A DNA stretch of 64,000 bases, taken from a virus. Below, piece by piece: positions 11,171 to 20,799 of this stretch. The notes under the pieces were generated by a model. It ran no database searches. It was not told the origin of the DNA and was given only the letters and a program-made list of their open reading frames with translations. Each line of letters opens with the position of its first letter. Positions within the stretch are counted from its first letter, which is position 1. The translations under genes and the position numbers were made by a program. The stretch covers positions 1 through 64,000 of IMG/VR virus record IMGVR_UViG_3300021962_000021, one strand, 5' to 3'.

Positions 11171-13726
11171 ATGTATCAAAACATTTATTACGAAAGAACA
11201 AAAAACACAATTCACATTTGGGATGATGCCCGTGGTTACTTTACAATGCCATATCGAAAGTATGCATACAAAAAAGACCCATACGGACAGTATCGTTCTA
11301 TGAATGGTGATAAACTGACACGAATTTCAAAGTGGGAAAAGGATGAGGCAGATGACCTTTTTGAAAGTGATGTGCCGGAAACTACAAGAGTATTGGTTGA
11401 TATGTATGATAGTGATATCCCATCCACAGGTCATAGAATAATGACGTTTGACATTGAGGTGGAAATGATATCAGGTCTACCAAACACAAAAGAAGCTCAA
11501 AACGAAATCACAGCAATTGCTGCACATGATAGTGCAACAAATTTATTTGATGTTTTCGTATTAGATAAACAAAGAAAAATTAAGAAAAATGAGAACAAGT
11601 TTACCAAAGATGGTAGAGAAGTTAGTGTTCACATTTTCGATAACGAGAAAAATCTCCTATTTGCTTTCCTTAATTACTACGAAGAAGTTAATGCAACTAT
11701 TCTTACGGGATGGAATATAGACTTTTTTGATATTCCATATTTGTATAATAGAATTAAAAATGTTTGTGGTGAAGGACATGCGAAAAGATTATCCCGTATC
11801 GGACAATGTTTTTACTCACCTTACAGAGACAAGTGGACTTTCGGTGGTGTATCTATTTTAGATTATATCAATTTGTATAAACAATACAACTTTGGTTTGG
11901 AAAGTAGTTACACCCTAAACCACATAGCAACAAAAGAGTTGGGTAGAGGTAAAGTAGAATATGAAGGTAGTTTGGATGATTTATTCGAAAACGATTTAGA
12001 AAAGTTTATTGAGTATAACATTGTGGACGTTGACCTTGTTGTGGCAATGGATGCAAAACTGAAATTCATTGAGTTATGTAGGGCAATTTGTCACGCCGGT
12101 TATGTTCCGTATGAAGATTACATCTATTCATCAAAGTGGTTAGAAGGAGCGTGTTTATCTTATCTTAAAAACAAAGGATTAGTAGCAACCAATAAACCAA
12201 AAGATAGAAAGGAGAGAATGCAAGCACTACGAGATAATGATGAAGAAAAATTCATTGGTGCATATGTAAAAGAACCTATCGTTGGAAAGTATGATTGGAT
12301 TTATGACTTGGACTTAACATCTCTATACCCATCAATCATTATGACTTTGAATATCAGTCCTGAAACAAAGATTGGTAAGATACAAAATTGGGATGCAGAA
12401 AGATGGATTAAAGGTGAAGATGTAGGAACTTATACAATCGTTGGAAAAGATGATACATACGAATATACAAAAGAGGAATTGGCAGATGTAATTAAAGATA
12501 GTAATTTGGGTGTTGCAGCAAATGGAGTTTTATATAACCAAGATAAGCCGGGTTTGATTGCAGATATTCTAAACGATTGGTTTCAAAAACGTGTGGAATA
12601 TCGTAAGTTAGAAAAGAAATATGGTGAGGAAAAAAATACCGAACAATATGAGTTTTATGGTAAAAGACAACACGTTCAAAAAATTCTACTAAACTCAATG
12701 TATGGTGTATTAGGTTTGCCGGCGTTTCGTTTCTATGATGTAGATAATGCAGAAGCAGTAACTCTGACAGGACAAGTTGTAATTAAAAAGACAGCTGAAA
12801 TGGCAAACATCAAATATTGGAAAGAGCTAGGAACAAAAGAAGATTACAATGTTTATATAGATACCGACTCAATTTATATGATGGCAGAACCTTTGGTAAA
12901 GCATAGATACCCTGATTATAAAAACTTTGATGAAGAAAGAATGGCACAAGAGGTAAACACTATTGCAGAGGAAACCCAAACATTCTTAAACAAATTCTAT
13001 GATATGTTGGCAGAGAGATTTTTCTTCATACCAAAAGAGAAGCATAGATTTGAAATTAAAAAAGAATATATCAGTAAAGCAGGATTTTGGGTAGCAAAGA
13101 AAAGATACGCACAATGGATGATTTTGAAGAATGGTATTCCGTGTGATAAGTTGGATGTGAAAGGATTGGATGTAGTTCGTTCTTCGTTTCCAAAAGCATT
13201 TCAGGAGTTTATGGCAAGAACTCTAAAAGATATTTTAATGGGTAAGGATAACGCATTTATAGATGATTCATTACTTACTTTCAAAAAGAGTATGGCAGGA
13301 TTGCCTGTAAACAAAATTGCAAAGGGTGGAGCAATTAAAGAATTGAGTAAGTATGACAACGGTAGTTGGGTTAAAGGTAAAGCAATAGCAGACTTTGAGA
13401 AAGGAACACCTGCACACGTTAAAGCCGGAATAGCATACAATAGATTATTAAAATTCTTCAACTGTCCATACAAACACGAACCAATCAGAGATGGTGATAA
13501 AGTAAAGTGGGTATATCTTAAAACAAACCCATTGGGATTGGAAGGATTGGCATTTAAAGATTATAATGACCCTAAAGAGGTTATGGATTTTATCGAAACT
13601 TATATTGATAGAGATGAAATTTACAAAGCAGAATTAGAAAATAAGATTGATGACTTTTACAACGCATTGAAGTGGGAGAAAGTATCAAATGAAACAAAAA
13701 CAGCACAGAAATTTTTCGCATTTTAA
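11171..13726 (+). CDS. family-B DNA polymerase (gp43-like)
   Basis: An 851-residue replicative polymerase with an intact proofreading exonuclease: FDIEVE (ExoI, D94/E96), TGWNIDFFDIPYL (ExoII) and YNIVDVDLV (ExoIII). The polymerase motifs are DLTSLYPSI (motif A, about residue 381), KILLNSMYGVLG (motif B, about 505) and YIDTDSIYM (motif C, about 564). Length and motif spacing fit T4 gp43 and cyanophage polymerases. It works with the clamp (14.5 kb) and the clamp loader (16.0 and 17.2 kb). The gene is uninterrupted, with no intein or intron. Confidence 0.97.
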   Translation: MYQNIYYERTKNTIHIWDDARGYFTMPYRKYAYKKDPYGQYRSMNGDKLTRISKWEKDEADDLFESDVPETTRVLVDMYDSDIPSTGHRIMTFDIEVEMISGLPNTKEAQNEITAIAAHDSATNLFDVFVLDKQRKIKKNENKFTKDGREVSVHIFDNEKNLLFAFLNYYEEVNATILTGWNIDFFDIPYLYNRIKNVCGEGHAKRLSRIGQCFYSPYRDKWTFGGVSILDYINLYKQYNFGLESSYTLNHIATKELGRGKVEYEGSLDDLFENDLEKFIEYNIVDVDLVVAMDAKLKFIELCRAICHAGYVPYEDYIYSSKWLEGACLSYLKNKGLVATNKPKDRKERMQALRDNDEEKFIGAYVKEPIVGKYDWIYDLDLTSLYPSIIMTLNISPETKIGKIQNWDAERWIKGEDVGTYTIVGKDDTYEYTKEELADVIKDSNLGVAANGVLYNQDKPGLIADILNDWFQKRVEYRKLEKKYGEEKNTEQYEFYGKRQHVQKILLNSMYGVLGLPAFRFYDVDNAEAVTLTGQVVIKKTAEMANIKYWKELGTKEDYNVYIDTDSIYMMAEPLVKHRYPDYKNFDEERMAQEVNTIAEETQTFLNKFYDMLAERFFFIPKEKHRFEIKKEYISKAGFWVAKKRYAQWMILKNGIPCDKLDVKGLDVVRSSFPKAFQEFMARTLKDILMGKDNAFIDDSLLTFKKSMAGLPVNKIAKGGAIKELSKYDNGSWVKGKAIADFEKGTPAHVKAGIAYNRLLKFFNCPYKHEPIRDGDKVKWVYLKTNPLGLEGLAFKDYNDPKEVMDFIETYIDRDEIYKAELENKIDDFYNALKWEKVSNETKTAQKFFAF

Positions 13727-13728
13727 TT

Positions 13729-14475
13729 ATGAAGGCACTTAAATTTTGGAATCCAGAAGAATTTGATATTGCATCCTACAAATGGTCAATAAAAGAAAGA
13801 GTAGACAAAGAAATATTGGGAAACGGTTCTGATGAAGGAAATTGTTATTATACATTTAACGAATTAGGATTTAGAGGAGATTCTCCAAAAAAGAAAGGTA
13901 TACGAATAATGTCCGTTGGATGTTCACATACCGAAGGTATAAATGTGCACAATCATCAAACTTGGCCACATCTTATATCAAAAAAAATTCCAAATGGTGT
14001 GGATTTAAATTTAGGAATAAGTGGTAGAAGTAATGATTATATAGCAAGAACAATATTGACATGGTCGGATACTTTAAAACCATCTTTAGTTTTGGTTATG
14101 TATACATACCCATATAGAAGAGAGTTTTACAAATCAGATGGTAGTATTGAACCATATCATCCAACTCCTTGGGGATATTTTGATGAAGATACATTTGGTA
14201 GACGTGATTGGGCAAAGATGATAGAATTACAAAATGAAGAAGAAGATTTTATAAATTGGTATAAAAACCACCAATTAATAACATATTATTTAAAATCAAA
14301 AGATATTCCTTTTATTTGGAATGGAACTTTTGTAGGAACTGATTACACCGATGAAAATAGATTTGATGGTGATTATCCTAATTTTCCAGATGAAAATTTA
14401 CATGCAACAGGCGGTGAAAATGAAATCTATGTTGCAAAATTATTTAAACATATAAAAGAAAAATTTGAATTTTAG
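13729..14475 (+). CDS. SGNH/GDSL-like hydrolase, paralogue 2
   Basis: A 248-residue protein with IMSVGCSHTEGINVHNHQTWPHLI (block I, here GCSHT rather than GDSFT, with Ser retained), LNLGISGRSNDYIARTIL (blocks II/III) and a C-terminal NLHATGGENEIYVAKLF with a candidate block V His. It is inserted between polymerase and clamp genes in an otherwise pure replication run. The presence of four such proteins in the window suggests a shared pathway. The acyl or sugar substrate is unknown. Confidence 0.65.
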   Translation: MKALKFWNPEEFDIASYKWSIKERVDKEILGNGSDEGNCYYTFNELGFRGDSPKKKGIRIMSVGCSHTEGINVHNHQTWPHLISKKIPNGVDLNLGISGRSNDYIARTILTWSDTLKPSLVLVMYTYPYRREFYKSDGSIEPYHPTPWGYFDEDTFGRRDWAKMIELQNEEEDFINWYKNHQLITYYLKSKDIPFIWNGTFVGTDYTDENRFDGDYPNFPDENLHATGGENEIYVAKLFKHIKEKFEF

Positions 14476-14495
14476 AAATATTTTTCGTATATTTA
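14464..14495 (+). promoter_or_regulatory. promoter of the sliding clamp operon
   Basis: TTTG (14464-14467), 20 bases and TATATTTA (14488-14495) precede the clamp ATG by 29 bases. The -33 part lies inside the last codons of the preceding gene. The leader is A-rich and has no Shine-Dalgarno site. Confidence 0.65.
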
Positions 14496-14524
14496 AAAAA
14501 CATAAAACTTAAAAAAACAAAATT

Positions 14525-15238
14525 ATGAACAAAGCAAATTTATTAAAATTTATTCAAAAGTATTCATTAGGTGGATTGATTGAATCAGTAGCATGGAATG
14601 CAGAAGGAACGAAATTATCAGTTAGATTTATATCAGATGATAAAACTCTTTTAGGTGAAGTAGAATTTAACGCATTTACATCAACTGGTTTTAATGTAGG
14701 TATCTATACAACATCATTATTGAAAAATATGATTGGTGTATTGGATAATGATATCGCATTAAAAGTTGATAAAGCAGGTGATAAAGCAGTTACTCTTAAG
14801 TTGAGTTCGGATGATACTGAAACATCTTATCAATTGGCCGACTTGGGTGTTATTCCTCCGGTTCCAGATTTGAAAGCATTGCCTGATTTCGGAATTACAA
14901 TTGATATGACATCTCAGATGGTAGACCGTTTCATTAAAGCAAAGGGTGCATTGAGTGATGTAGACACTTTCACAGTATTTACCGAAGGTGGTGATTTGAA
15001 GATGGCAATTGGTTATTCTTCAATCTCTACAAACAGAGTTACATTTACTGCAATTAAGGGATTCGATGGTGATGTAAAACCAATTTCTTTCTCATCAAAA
15101 TATTTGAAAGAAATTTTGACAGCAAACAAAGAAGCAACAAATGCAAAATTAAAAGTTTCAACAGATGGTTTATCAAATGTTGAATTTCAAATTGATGATT
15201 TTGTATGTAAATACTATTTAGTAGAAATTTCAAATTAA
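14525..15238 (+). CDS. DNA sliding clamp (gp45-like)
   Basis: A 237-residue protein with two-domain clamp character: beta-rich repeats, a linker around GVIPPVPDLKALPDF (about 115-130), and an acidic surface typical of T4 gp45. The last residues, FVCKYYLVEIS, resemble the final strand of PCNA-like folds. As in T4 it would form a trimeric ring tethering the polymerase to DNA. It has its own strong promoter, as expected for a subunit needed in excess. Identification rests on these features and on the immediately following clamp-loader genes. Confidence 0.85.
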   Translation: MNKANLLKFIQKYSLGGLIESVAWNAEGTKLSVRFISDDKTLLGEVEFNAFTSTGFNVGIYTTSLLKNMIGVLDNDIALKVDKAGDKAVTLKLSSDDTETSYQLADLGVIPPVPDLKALPDFGITIDMTSQMVDRFIKAKGALSDVDTFTVFTEGGDLKMAIGYSSISTNRVTFTAIKGFDGDVKPISFSSKYLKEILTANKEATNAKLKVSTDGLSNVEFQIDDFVCKYYLVEISN

Positions 15239-15242
15239 TAAA

Positions 15243-15617
15243 ATGACAGACGAACAAACAAAAGAAATGTTAGAATCAACATTAGGTCCAGAAATAGATA
15301 AAATGGCACAAGAAGTATTACAACCACAAGGTAGTGTTATAATGCCAGAACCACAACCAATTAAGGATGCAGAGTGGTGTTTTCAATTCTTCAATAATGA
15401 ACCAATTGTTTTTGGTTGGAGTACAGAAGGTGCGGAACCATCTCCATTGATATTACAAATTCAACCAAACCAAAATGATGTTTTAACATTTAAACAAAAT
15501 GGTATGGAATTTAAAATTTTCCCAAGAGCAATTAGTGAAGAAACTAAAAAACTAAGAAAAGAACAAGAAAATGAAAGTAAAAATCAAGAAGTTACATCCG
15601 AAAGCAGTAATTCCTAA
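15243..15617 (+). CDS. small acidic protein of unknown function
   Basis: A 124-residue protein with a short folded core (AEWCFQFFNNEPIVFGWSTEG, then LILQIQPNQNDVLTFKQNGMEFKIFPR) and a charged, Ser-rich tail. I do not recognise the family. It begins 4 bases after the clamp stop and its tail overlaps dUTPase by 47 bases in another frame, so the low-complexity C-terminus may be constrained by the overlapping gene rather than by function. Confidence 0.5.
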   Translation: MTDEQTKEMLESTLGPEIDKMAQEVLQPQGSVIMPEPQPIKDAEWCFQFFNNEPIVFGWSTEGAEPSPLILQIQPNQNDVLTFKQNGMEFKIFPRAISEETKKLRKEQENESKNQEVTSESSNS

Positions 15618-15987
15618 TTATGCAAAAGCCGGTGATGCCGGTATGGATTTAGTTATTACATCAATTATTGGTGAAAATAAAGAAGATATATCTTATGGAT
15701 TTGGAATATCTATGGAAATACCTGAAGGATTTTTAGGATTGGTATTCCCTCGTTCATCTATTAGAAAATATGATTTAATTTTGTCAAACGCAGTGGGTGT
15801 AATTGATAGTGGATATAGAGGTGAATTACAGGCGACATTTAAAAAAACAGGTCTACACAAATATGAAGTAGGAGATAGAGGTGCACAAATTATAATTTTA
15901 CCTTATCCCGATATTGAATTTGAAGAAGTAGAAGAATTATCTAACACCGAAAGAGGCGAAGGCGGATTCGGTTCAACAGGAAAGTAA
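15571..15987 (+). CDS. dut: dUTP diphosphatase
   Basis: A 138-residue trimeric-type dUTPase with all five motifs: AGDAGMDL (1), PRSSI (2), GVIDSGYRGE (3), GDRGAQIIILP (4) and RGEGGFGSTGK (5). It hydrolyses dUTP to dUMP, keeping uracil out of phage DNA and supplying thymidylate synthesis. The intact fifth motif means the active site can close over the nucleotide. The start overlaps the previous gene, but MKVKIKKLHPKA fits the usual N-terminus. Confidence 0.95.
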   Translation: MKVKIKKLHPKAVIPNYAKAGDAGMDLVITSIIGENKEDISYGFGISMEIPEGFLGLVFPRSSIRKYDLILSNAVGVIDSGYRGELQATFKKTGLHKYEVGDRGAQIIILPYPDIEFEEVEELSNTERGEGGFGSTGK

Positions 15988-15988
15988 T

Positions 15989-16936
15989 ATGAGTTTTTTC
16001 GCAAACGATATAAGCAAAAGAGAACATAGTTTATGGGTGGAGAAATACCGCCCACAAACTCTTGCAGATTATGTAGGAAATGAGCAAGTAAAAGAAACAA
16101 TCCAACAATATTTGGATACTAATGATATTCCACATTTATTATTTTATGGTAAAGCGGGTACGGGTAAAACTACACTTGCAAAACTTATTGTAAATACGAT
16201 TAAGTGTGACCATATGATTATCAACGCATCGGATGAAAACAATGTTGATACTGTGAGAACAAAGGTAAAGAACTTTGCATCTTCGGTAGGTTTCGCAGGA
16301 TTTAAGGTAATTATATTGGATGAGTTTGATTATATGACTCCAAACGCACAGGCAATCCTAAGAAACTTAATGGAAACATTTTCTAAACATTGTAGATTCA
16401 TTTTGACTTGTAATTACATTGAGAAAATTATTGACCCTATTCAAAGTAGATGTCAATCGTTTGCAATCACTCCACCAACTAAAAAAGATGTGGCAGTGCA
16501 AGTATCAAAAATATTAGATACTGAAAAGATTAAATACGATATTAAGAATGTGGCAGATATTATTAATTCATACTATCCGGACATTCGTAGAATCTTAAAC
16601 ACCTGTCAACTACAATCAGCTAAAGGTGAATTGAAAGTAGACCATAAAGTAATGGTTGAATCAAACTTTCAAACTAAATTGATTGATTTATTAAAATCAT
16701 CAAATGATAAAAGAAATTTATTTTTATCAATTAGACAGGCAGTTGCGGATAATCATCTAAACGATTATTCAGAAATGTATTCAATGTTATATGATAAAGT
16801 AGATGAATATGCGGCAGGAAATACCGCAAATGTAATCTTAACTATTGCAGATGGATTATCAAAAGATGCATTAGTAGTAGATAAAGAAATAGTGTTTATG
16901 AGCACAATTATTCAAATTTTAAATATTATAAAATAA
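15989..16936 (+). CDS. clamp loader ATPase subunit (gp44-like)
   Basis: A 315-residue AAA+ protein of the RFC/gp44 type. WVEKYRPQTLADYVGN is the RFC box near the N-terminus. Walker A is YGKAGTGKTT (about 53-62), Walker B is ILDEFDY (about 109-115), and the SRC motif IQSRCQSF (R154) provides the arginine finger in trans. Four copies plus one gp62 copy make the T4 loader. The gene shares its TAATG junction with the next small gene, and the gp62 homologue lies just beyond it. Confidence 0.95.
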   Translation: MSFFANDISKREHSLWVEKYRPQTLADYVGNEQVKETIQQYLDTNDIPHLLFYGKAGTGKTTLAKLIVNTIKCDHMIINASDENNVDTVRTKVKNFASSVGFAGFKVIILDEFDYMTPNAQAILRNLMETFSKHCRFILTCNYIEKIIDPIQSRCQSFAITPPTKKDVAVQVSKILDTEKIKYDIKNVADIINSYYPDIRRILNTCQLQSAKGELKVDHKVMVESNFQTKLIDLLKSSNDKRNLFLSIRQAVADNHLNDYSEMYSMLYDKVDEYAAGNTANVILTIADGLSKDALVVDKEIVFMSTIIQILNIIK

Positions 16937-17178
16937 TGGAACAAGGAATGAACCAATTACCGCCGAATTTTAATTTAAATGATGCGAGAGATATGGATTG
17001 TGAATGTGGTGGAAAAATTTTCCTACCAGGTTATAGATTCAAAAAGATTAGTAGATTATTAACAGGTGCACCAAAAGATTCGGTTATGCCTATTGAATTG
17101 TATGTGTGTGCAGCTTGTGGAAAACCACTACAAGAATTGTTACCACAAGAATTACAAGAATCTAAAATCATAGAATAA
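16936..17178 (+). CDS. small zinc-ribbon-like protein
   Basis: An 80-residue protein with two cysteine pairs, CECGGK (about 22-25) and CAACGK (about 59-62), spaced as in a zinc ribbon. It lies exactly between the two clamp-loader subunits and overlaps both by one base (TAATG at each end), so its expression is probably coupled to theirs. Proteins of this kind are seen in T4-like phages at this position, but the function is not known to me. Confidence 0.6.
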   Translation: MEQGMNQLPPNFNLNDARDMDCECGGKIFLPGYRFKKISRLLTGAPKDSVMPIELYVCAACGKPLQELLPQELQESKIIE

Positions 17179-17630
17179 TGGCTGCAAAAAAGTTATTTGA
17201 CCATTTAAATGCAATAACTGCGGAGCAAGACCCTAAGTATTTTGATAAACTTTCGGAAGAAGATTTAAAATCGTGGAGTAACTTTATGATTAATAGATTT
17301 CTTTCAATGAAACCAGAATGGGTAGAATTGATTGCAACTTTACTTCCTTTGACACAAACATTACAACCAAAGGAAATGTATAAGTTATATATCAGCGTTA
17401 TACCAAAAGGTAAACAATATCTTAAATATACAAAAGGAAAATCCGAAGATAAATACGAAGAATTTTTAATTGATTTAATCAAAAAAGATTTTCAATGTTC
17501 AGAAAAAGAAGCATTGGAATATATCGAAGTTCTATACTCAACAAGAGAAGGTAGAGAAAATATAAAATATATTTGCGAAAAATACGGAACTGATAAAAAA
17601 CAAATTACAAAACTGAAGTTGAAAATATAA
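17178..17630 (+). CDS. clamp loader small subunit (gp62-like)
   Basis: A 150-residue helical protein. SWSNFMINRFLSM, YKLYISVIPKGKQYLKYTKGK and KKDFQCSEKEALEYIEVL match the pattern of T4-like gp62, the subunit that joins the gp44 ATPases. It lacks a P-loop, as expected. Position directly after gp44 and the zinc-ribbon gene supports the assignment. It also ends in a TAATG junction with the following SGNH gene. Confidence 0.85.
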   Translation: MAAKKLFDHLNAITAEQDPKYFDKLSEEDLKSWSNFMINRFLSMKPEWVELIATLLPLTQTLQPKEMYKLYISVIPKGKQYLKYTKGKSEDKYEEFLIDLIKKDFQCSEKEALEYIEVLYSTREGRENIKYICEKYGTDKKQITKLKLKI

Positions 17631-18490
17631 TGCTTAATAAAAAATATTTGGTAGCTACAGGTTGTTCATTTACAGATGGGCATTTATTACAAGAGGAGGG
17701 TTCTTGGGCTACTTATTTTTCAAAAAGAAATAATTTAGAATGTATTAATTTGGGAGTCGGTGGTGCAGGAAATCAATTTTTAAGTTCAAATTTAATACAA
17801 TACGCAACTGTGAATAGAGATATAGCAGAAAATGCTATTTTTGGAATTCAATTAAGTGAGTGTTTAAGAACTTTGGTTTGTTTGGATTTTCCAGATGTAA
17901 ATGGTTTTCCAAAATATTGGCATATAACGCCCGCACAATTTATAAGAGAAAATGGATTTAATGGGTGGGATTTATCATCATTTCATACTAAATTTATTTA
18001 TGATAACAAATTTGCATTGGCACCATTTTATATGAATGTAACCAATTCGGTTTTAATATCAATAAATGCAATTATATCTTTGGTGGATTTTTTTAATAAA
18101 AATAATTATCCATTTTTTATATTTGATGGAATTACAAAAGTTATACCTGAAAAAGTAAATGATAAGTGGCAATTAATAAATCCAAATCAAAATAACGACT
18201 GTTGGGATGTTGATGTTATAGAGGAACAATCTCCTGATTGGATTTTTTATAAAAAAGAAGCAAAACCTGTTATACATAAATCTATTATAGATTATATAAA
18301 TTCAATTCCGAATTATATTTCAAAAGATAAAACTCTTAAAATTTATTTAGAAAATTTAGGACAAGAAAAATATAAAAATCCTAATTTTTTCTTTGAAGGA
18401 AATCAAGGACATCCAAATTCAGATGGGTGTAAAGAATGGGTAGAATACATTCAACATAATATTGAAAAATTATTTGGTGTTTACGAATAA
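17630..18490 (+). CDS. SGNH/GDSL-like hydrolase, paralogue 3
   Basis: A 286-residue protein with VATGCSFTDGHLLQEEGSWATYF (block I, Ser in GCSFT), INLGVGGAGNQFLSSNLI (blocks II/III with Gly and Asn) and a C-terminal EGNQGHPNSDGCKEWVEYI (His of block V). It is the clearest of the four paralogues. The coding sequence is more AT-rich than the preceding clamp-loader genes, suggesting a later arrival. Substrate is unknown. Confidence 0.7.
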   Translation: MLNKKYLVATGCSFTDGHLLQEEGSWATYFSKRNNLECINLGVGGAGNQFLSSNLIQYATVNRDIAENAIFGIQLSECLRTLVCLDFPDVNGFPKYWHITPAQFIRENGFNGWDLSSFHTKFIYDNKFALAPFYMNVTNSVLISINAIISLVDFFNKNNYPFFIFDGITKVIPEKVNDKWQLINPNQNNDCWDVDVIEEQSPDWIFYKKEAKPVIHKSIIDYINSIPNYISKDKTLKIYLENLGQEKYKNPNFFFEGNQGHPNSDGCKEWVEYIQHNIEKLFGVYE

Positions 18491-18511
18491 TTTTAGTATC
18501 TTAAAAGTATT

Positions 18512-19393
18512 ATGGCAAGAGTATCATTTTCACAATACAGCATGTGGAGTTCGTGTCCACAACAATATAAGTTAGCATACATAGATGGTTTATCAGAATC
18601 ATCTTCAAATATACATTCAATATTTGGAACAGCAATGCACGAAACTTTACAACACTATTTAGAAAAGTGTTTAAGGATTTCAAAATCACAAGCGGATAAG
18701 ATGATTGATTTGGGTGAGTTCTTAAAAGAAAGAATGAGAGAGACTTACTTAAAAGAAACTGGTGGTGAAATCGGTTCTAATATTTGCACTAAGGAAGAAA
18801 TGATAGAATTTTTATACGATGGACAAGTATTATTAGATTGGTTTCAAAAACCCAAAAACTTTAACAAATTCTTTTCGTTAAAACACGATGAGTTGGTAGC
18901 AATTGAACAACCCATAAACACAAAGATTTCAGAGAATGTAAACTTTATGGGTTTTATAGATTTGATTATCAGAGATACATTTAATGGTAGATATAGAATC
19001 ATTGACTTTAAAACTTCCACAAGAGGTTGGAGTAAATATCAAAAATCAGACCCAGTTAAAAATGCACAAATATTACTATACAAAAAATTCTATGCAGAAT
19101 TACTAAACATTTCCGAAGATGTAATTGATGTTGAATTTATCATATTAAAAAGAAAGGTAGAAGTAAGAGAGGATATCCCAACACATAGAATGAGCAAGCA
19201 TGTTCCTGCAAATGGTAAAGTATCGGTAAATAAAGCGTGGAAAGGATTTAAAGAGTTTGTGGATACTATTTTTGATAAAGATGGTAATTATAATCTAAAC
19301 ATAGAATATCCCAAAAAAGCAACCAAACTTTGCGAATGGTGCGAATTCTTTGAAAGAGGAATATGTGATAGAGGATTAAAAAATTTAAATTAA
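18512..19393 (+). CDS. Cas4/RecB-like PD-(D/E)XK nuclease
   Basis: A 293-residue protein. SQYSMWSSCPQQYKL starts the fold; GTAMHETLQ provides the RecB-family His; GFIDLIIRD and RIIDFKTS are the catalytic D and DxK motifs; a Gln in KNAQILLYKKF completes the motif. The C-terminal LCEWCEFFERGICDRG has three close cysteines which, with the N-terminal Cys, could hold an iron-sulfur cluster as in Cas4 and AddB. No CRISPR array is present, so DNA recombination or processing is more likely than adaptation. If a cluster is bound, the IscU/IscA genes at 38 kb gain a plausible client. Confidence 0.85.
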   Translation: MARVSFSQYSMWSSCPQQYKLAYIDGLSESSSNIHSIFGTAMHETLQHYLEKCLRISKSQADKMIDLGEFLKERMRETYLKETGGEIGSNICTKEEMIEFLYDGQVLLDWFQKPKNFNKFFSLKHDELVAIEQPINTKISENVNFMGFIDLIIRDTFNGRYRIIDFKTSTRGWSKYQKSDPVKNAQILLYKKFYAELLNISEDVIDVEFIILKRKVEVREDIPTHRMSKHVPANGKVSVNKAWKGFKEFVDTIFDKDGNYNLNIEYPKKATKLCEWCEFFERGICDRGLKNLN

Positions 19394-19418
19394 AAGCAAT
19401 ATATATTTAAAATTAGTT

Positions 19419-20798
19419 ATGGCAAAAAAGAAAATTCTGTTACTTTCGGATGATTTAAGAATGGCAAGTGGTATTGCCAATGTATCCAAACAATTGGTAT
19501 TAGGAACGGTTGATAAGTATGATTGGGTTCAACTAGGAGCTGCAATCAAACATCCAGAAGCTGGAAAGGTTTTAGACTTAAATGAAGATGTTAGAAAAAG
19601 AACAGGCGTAGAAGATGCAAATGTGAAAATATATCCATCAGACGGGTATGGTAATCCAGATGCAATCAGACAGTTATTGATGGTTGAAAAACCGGATGCT
19701 ATCTTACACTTTACAGACCCGAGATATTGGATTTGGTTATATGAAATGGCACATGAGATTAGACAAACTACACCACTATTCTTTTATCACATTTGGGATG
19801 ATTTACCAGACCCAAAATACAATAGAGATTATTATGAAAGTTGTGATTGGTTGGGGTGTATTTCCAAACAAACATATGGCATCGTAAAGAGAGTCGGTAC
19901 GTGGGATAAAGAACCATATTGGAATAAATTACAAGATTGGCAAGTAAGTTATGTTCCACACGGTATAAATTCGGAAGATTATAAACCTGTAGAAGTTCCT
20001 GAAGATTTTAAGAAAAGTATTTTTGGAGATAAAGATTACGATTTTGTATTGTATTGGTCAAATCGTAATATCAGAAGAAAACAACCAATTGATGCAATGC
20101 TGGCATTTGAGGAGTTTAGACAAACATTAAGACCAGAACAACAAGATAAAGTTTGTATGTTAATGCATACTACTCCTGTTGATGAAAATGGAACTGATTT
20201 ACCTAAAGTCGCAGAACATTTAATGCCTGATGCAAATATCATTTTTGCACCAAATAGATACACAGAAACGGAATTAAACTATCTTTATAATTTAGCAGAT
20301 GTTACGATTAACTTAGCATCAAACGAAGGGTTTGGATTAGCAACTGCAGAATCGGTAATGGCTGGAACACCAATTATTGTAACGGTAACGGGTGGTTTGC
20401 AAGACCAATGTGGATTTAGAGAGAAAGGAAGTGGTAAGTTATTAACCGCAGATGATTATGTTGAAATTGGTTCTCTACATGATAAGTATAAAAAGAATAC
20501 ACACGTTTGGGGTGATTGGGTAACACCAACGTGGCCAGTTCGTTCAACAACAGGTTCAGTTCCTACTCCATATATCTTTGATGATAGAGTTGATTTTCAG
20601 GATGTAGCACCATTAATTAGAGGATGGTATGATATGGGTAGAGAAGAAAGAAAGAAAATGGGATTAAAAGGTAGAAAACATTTTATGAGTGAAGGTAAGT
20701 TGAGTAGAGAAGCAATGTGTAATGCATTGGTTGAGGGTATGGAAGGTGCATTCGCAAATTGGAAACCAATTAAAAAATACAATCTAATTAAGTTATAA
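19419..20798 (+). CDS. GT4-type glycosyltransferase
   Basis: A 459-residue GT-B enzyme. The N-terminal ILLLSDDLRMASGIANVSKQL resembles the acceptor-binding domain, YVPHGINSEDYKP marks the interdomain linker, and the donor domain has YNLADVTINLASNEGFGLATAESVMAGTPIIV, the E-x7-E motif of GT4. It opens the sugar island that runs to 34 kb. A similar enzyme follows directly. No membrane segment is seen, so it acts in the cytoplasm on a soluble or membrane-surface acceptor. Confidence 0.85.
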   Translation: MAKKKILLLSDDLRMASGIANVSKQLVLGTVDKYDWVQLGAAIKHPEAGKVLDLNEDVRKRTGVEDANVKIYPSDGYGNPDAIRQLLMVEKPDAILHFTDPRYWIWLYEMAHEIRQTTPLFFYHIWDDLPDPKYNRDYYESCDWLGCISKQTYGIVKRVGTWDKEPYWNKLQDWQVSYVPHGINSEDYKPVEVPEDFKKSIFGDKDYDFVLYWSNRNIRRKQPIDAMLAFEEFRQTLRPEQQDKVCMLMHTTPVDENGTDLPKVAEHLMPDANIIFAPNRYTETELNYLYNLADVTINLASNEGFGLATAESVMAGTPIIVTVTGGLQDQCGFREKGSGKLLTADDYVEIGSLHDKYKKNTHVWGDWVTPTWPVRSTTGSVPTPYIFDDRVDFQDVAPLIRGWYDMGREERKKMGLKGRKHFMSEGKLSREAMCNALVEGMEGAFANWKPIKKYNLIKL

Positions 20799-20799
20799 T

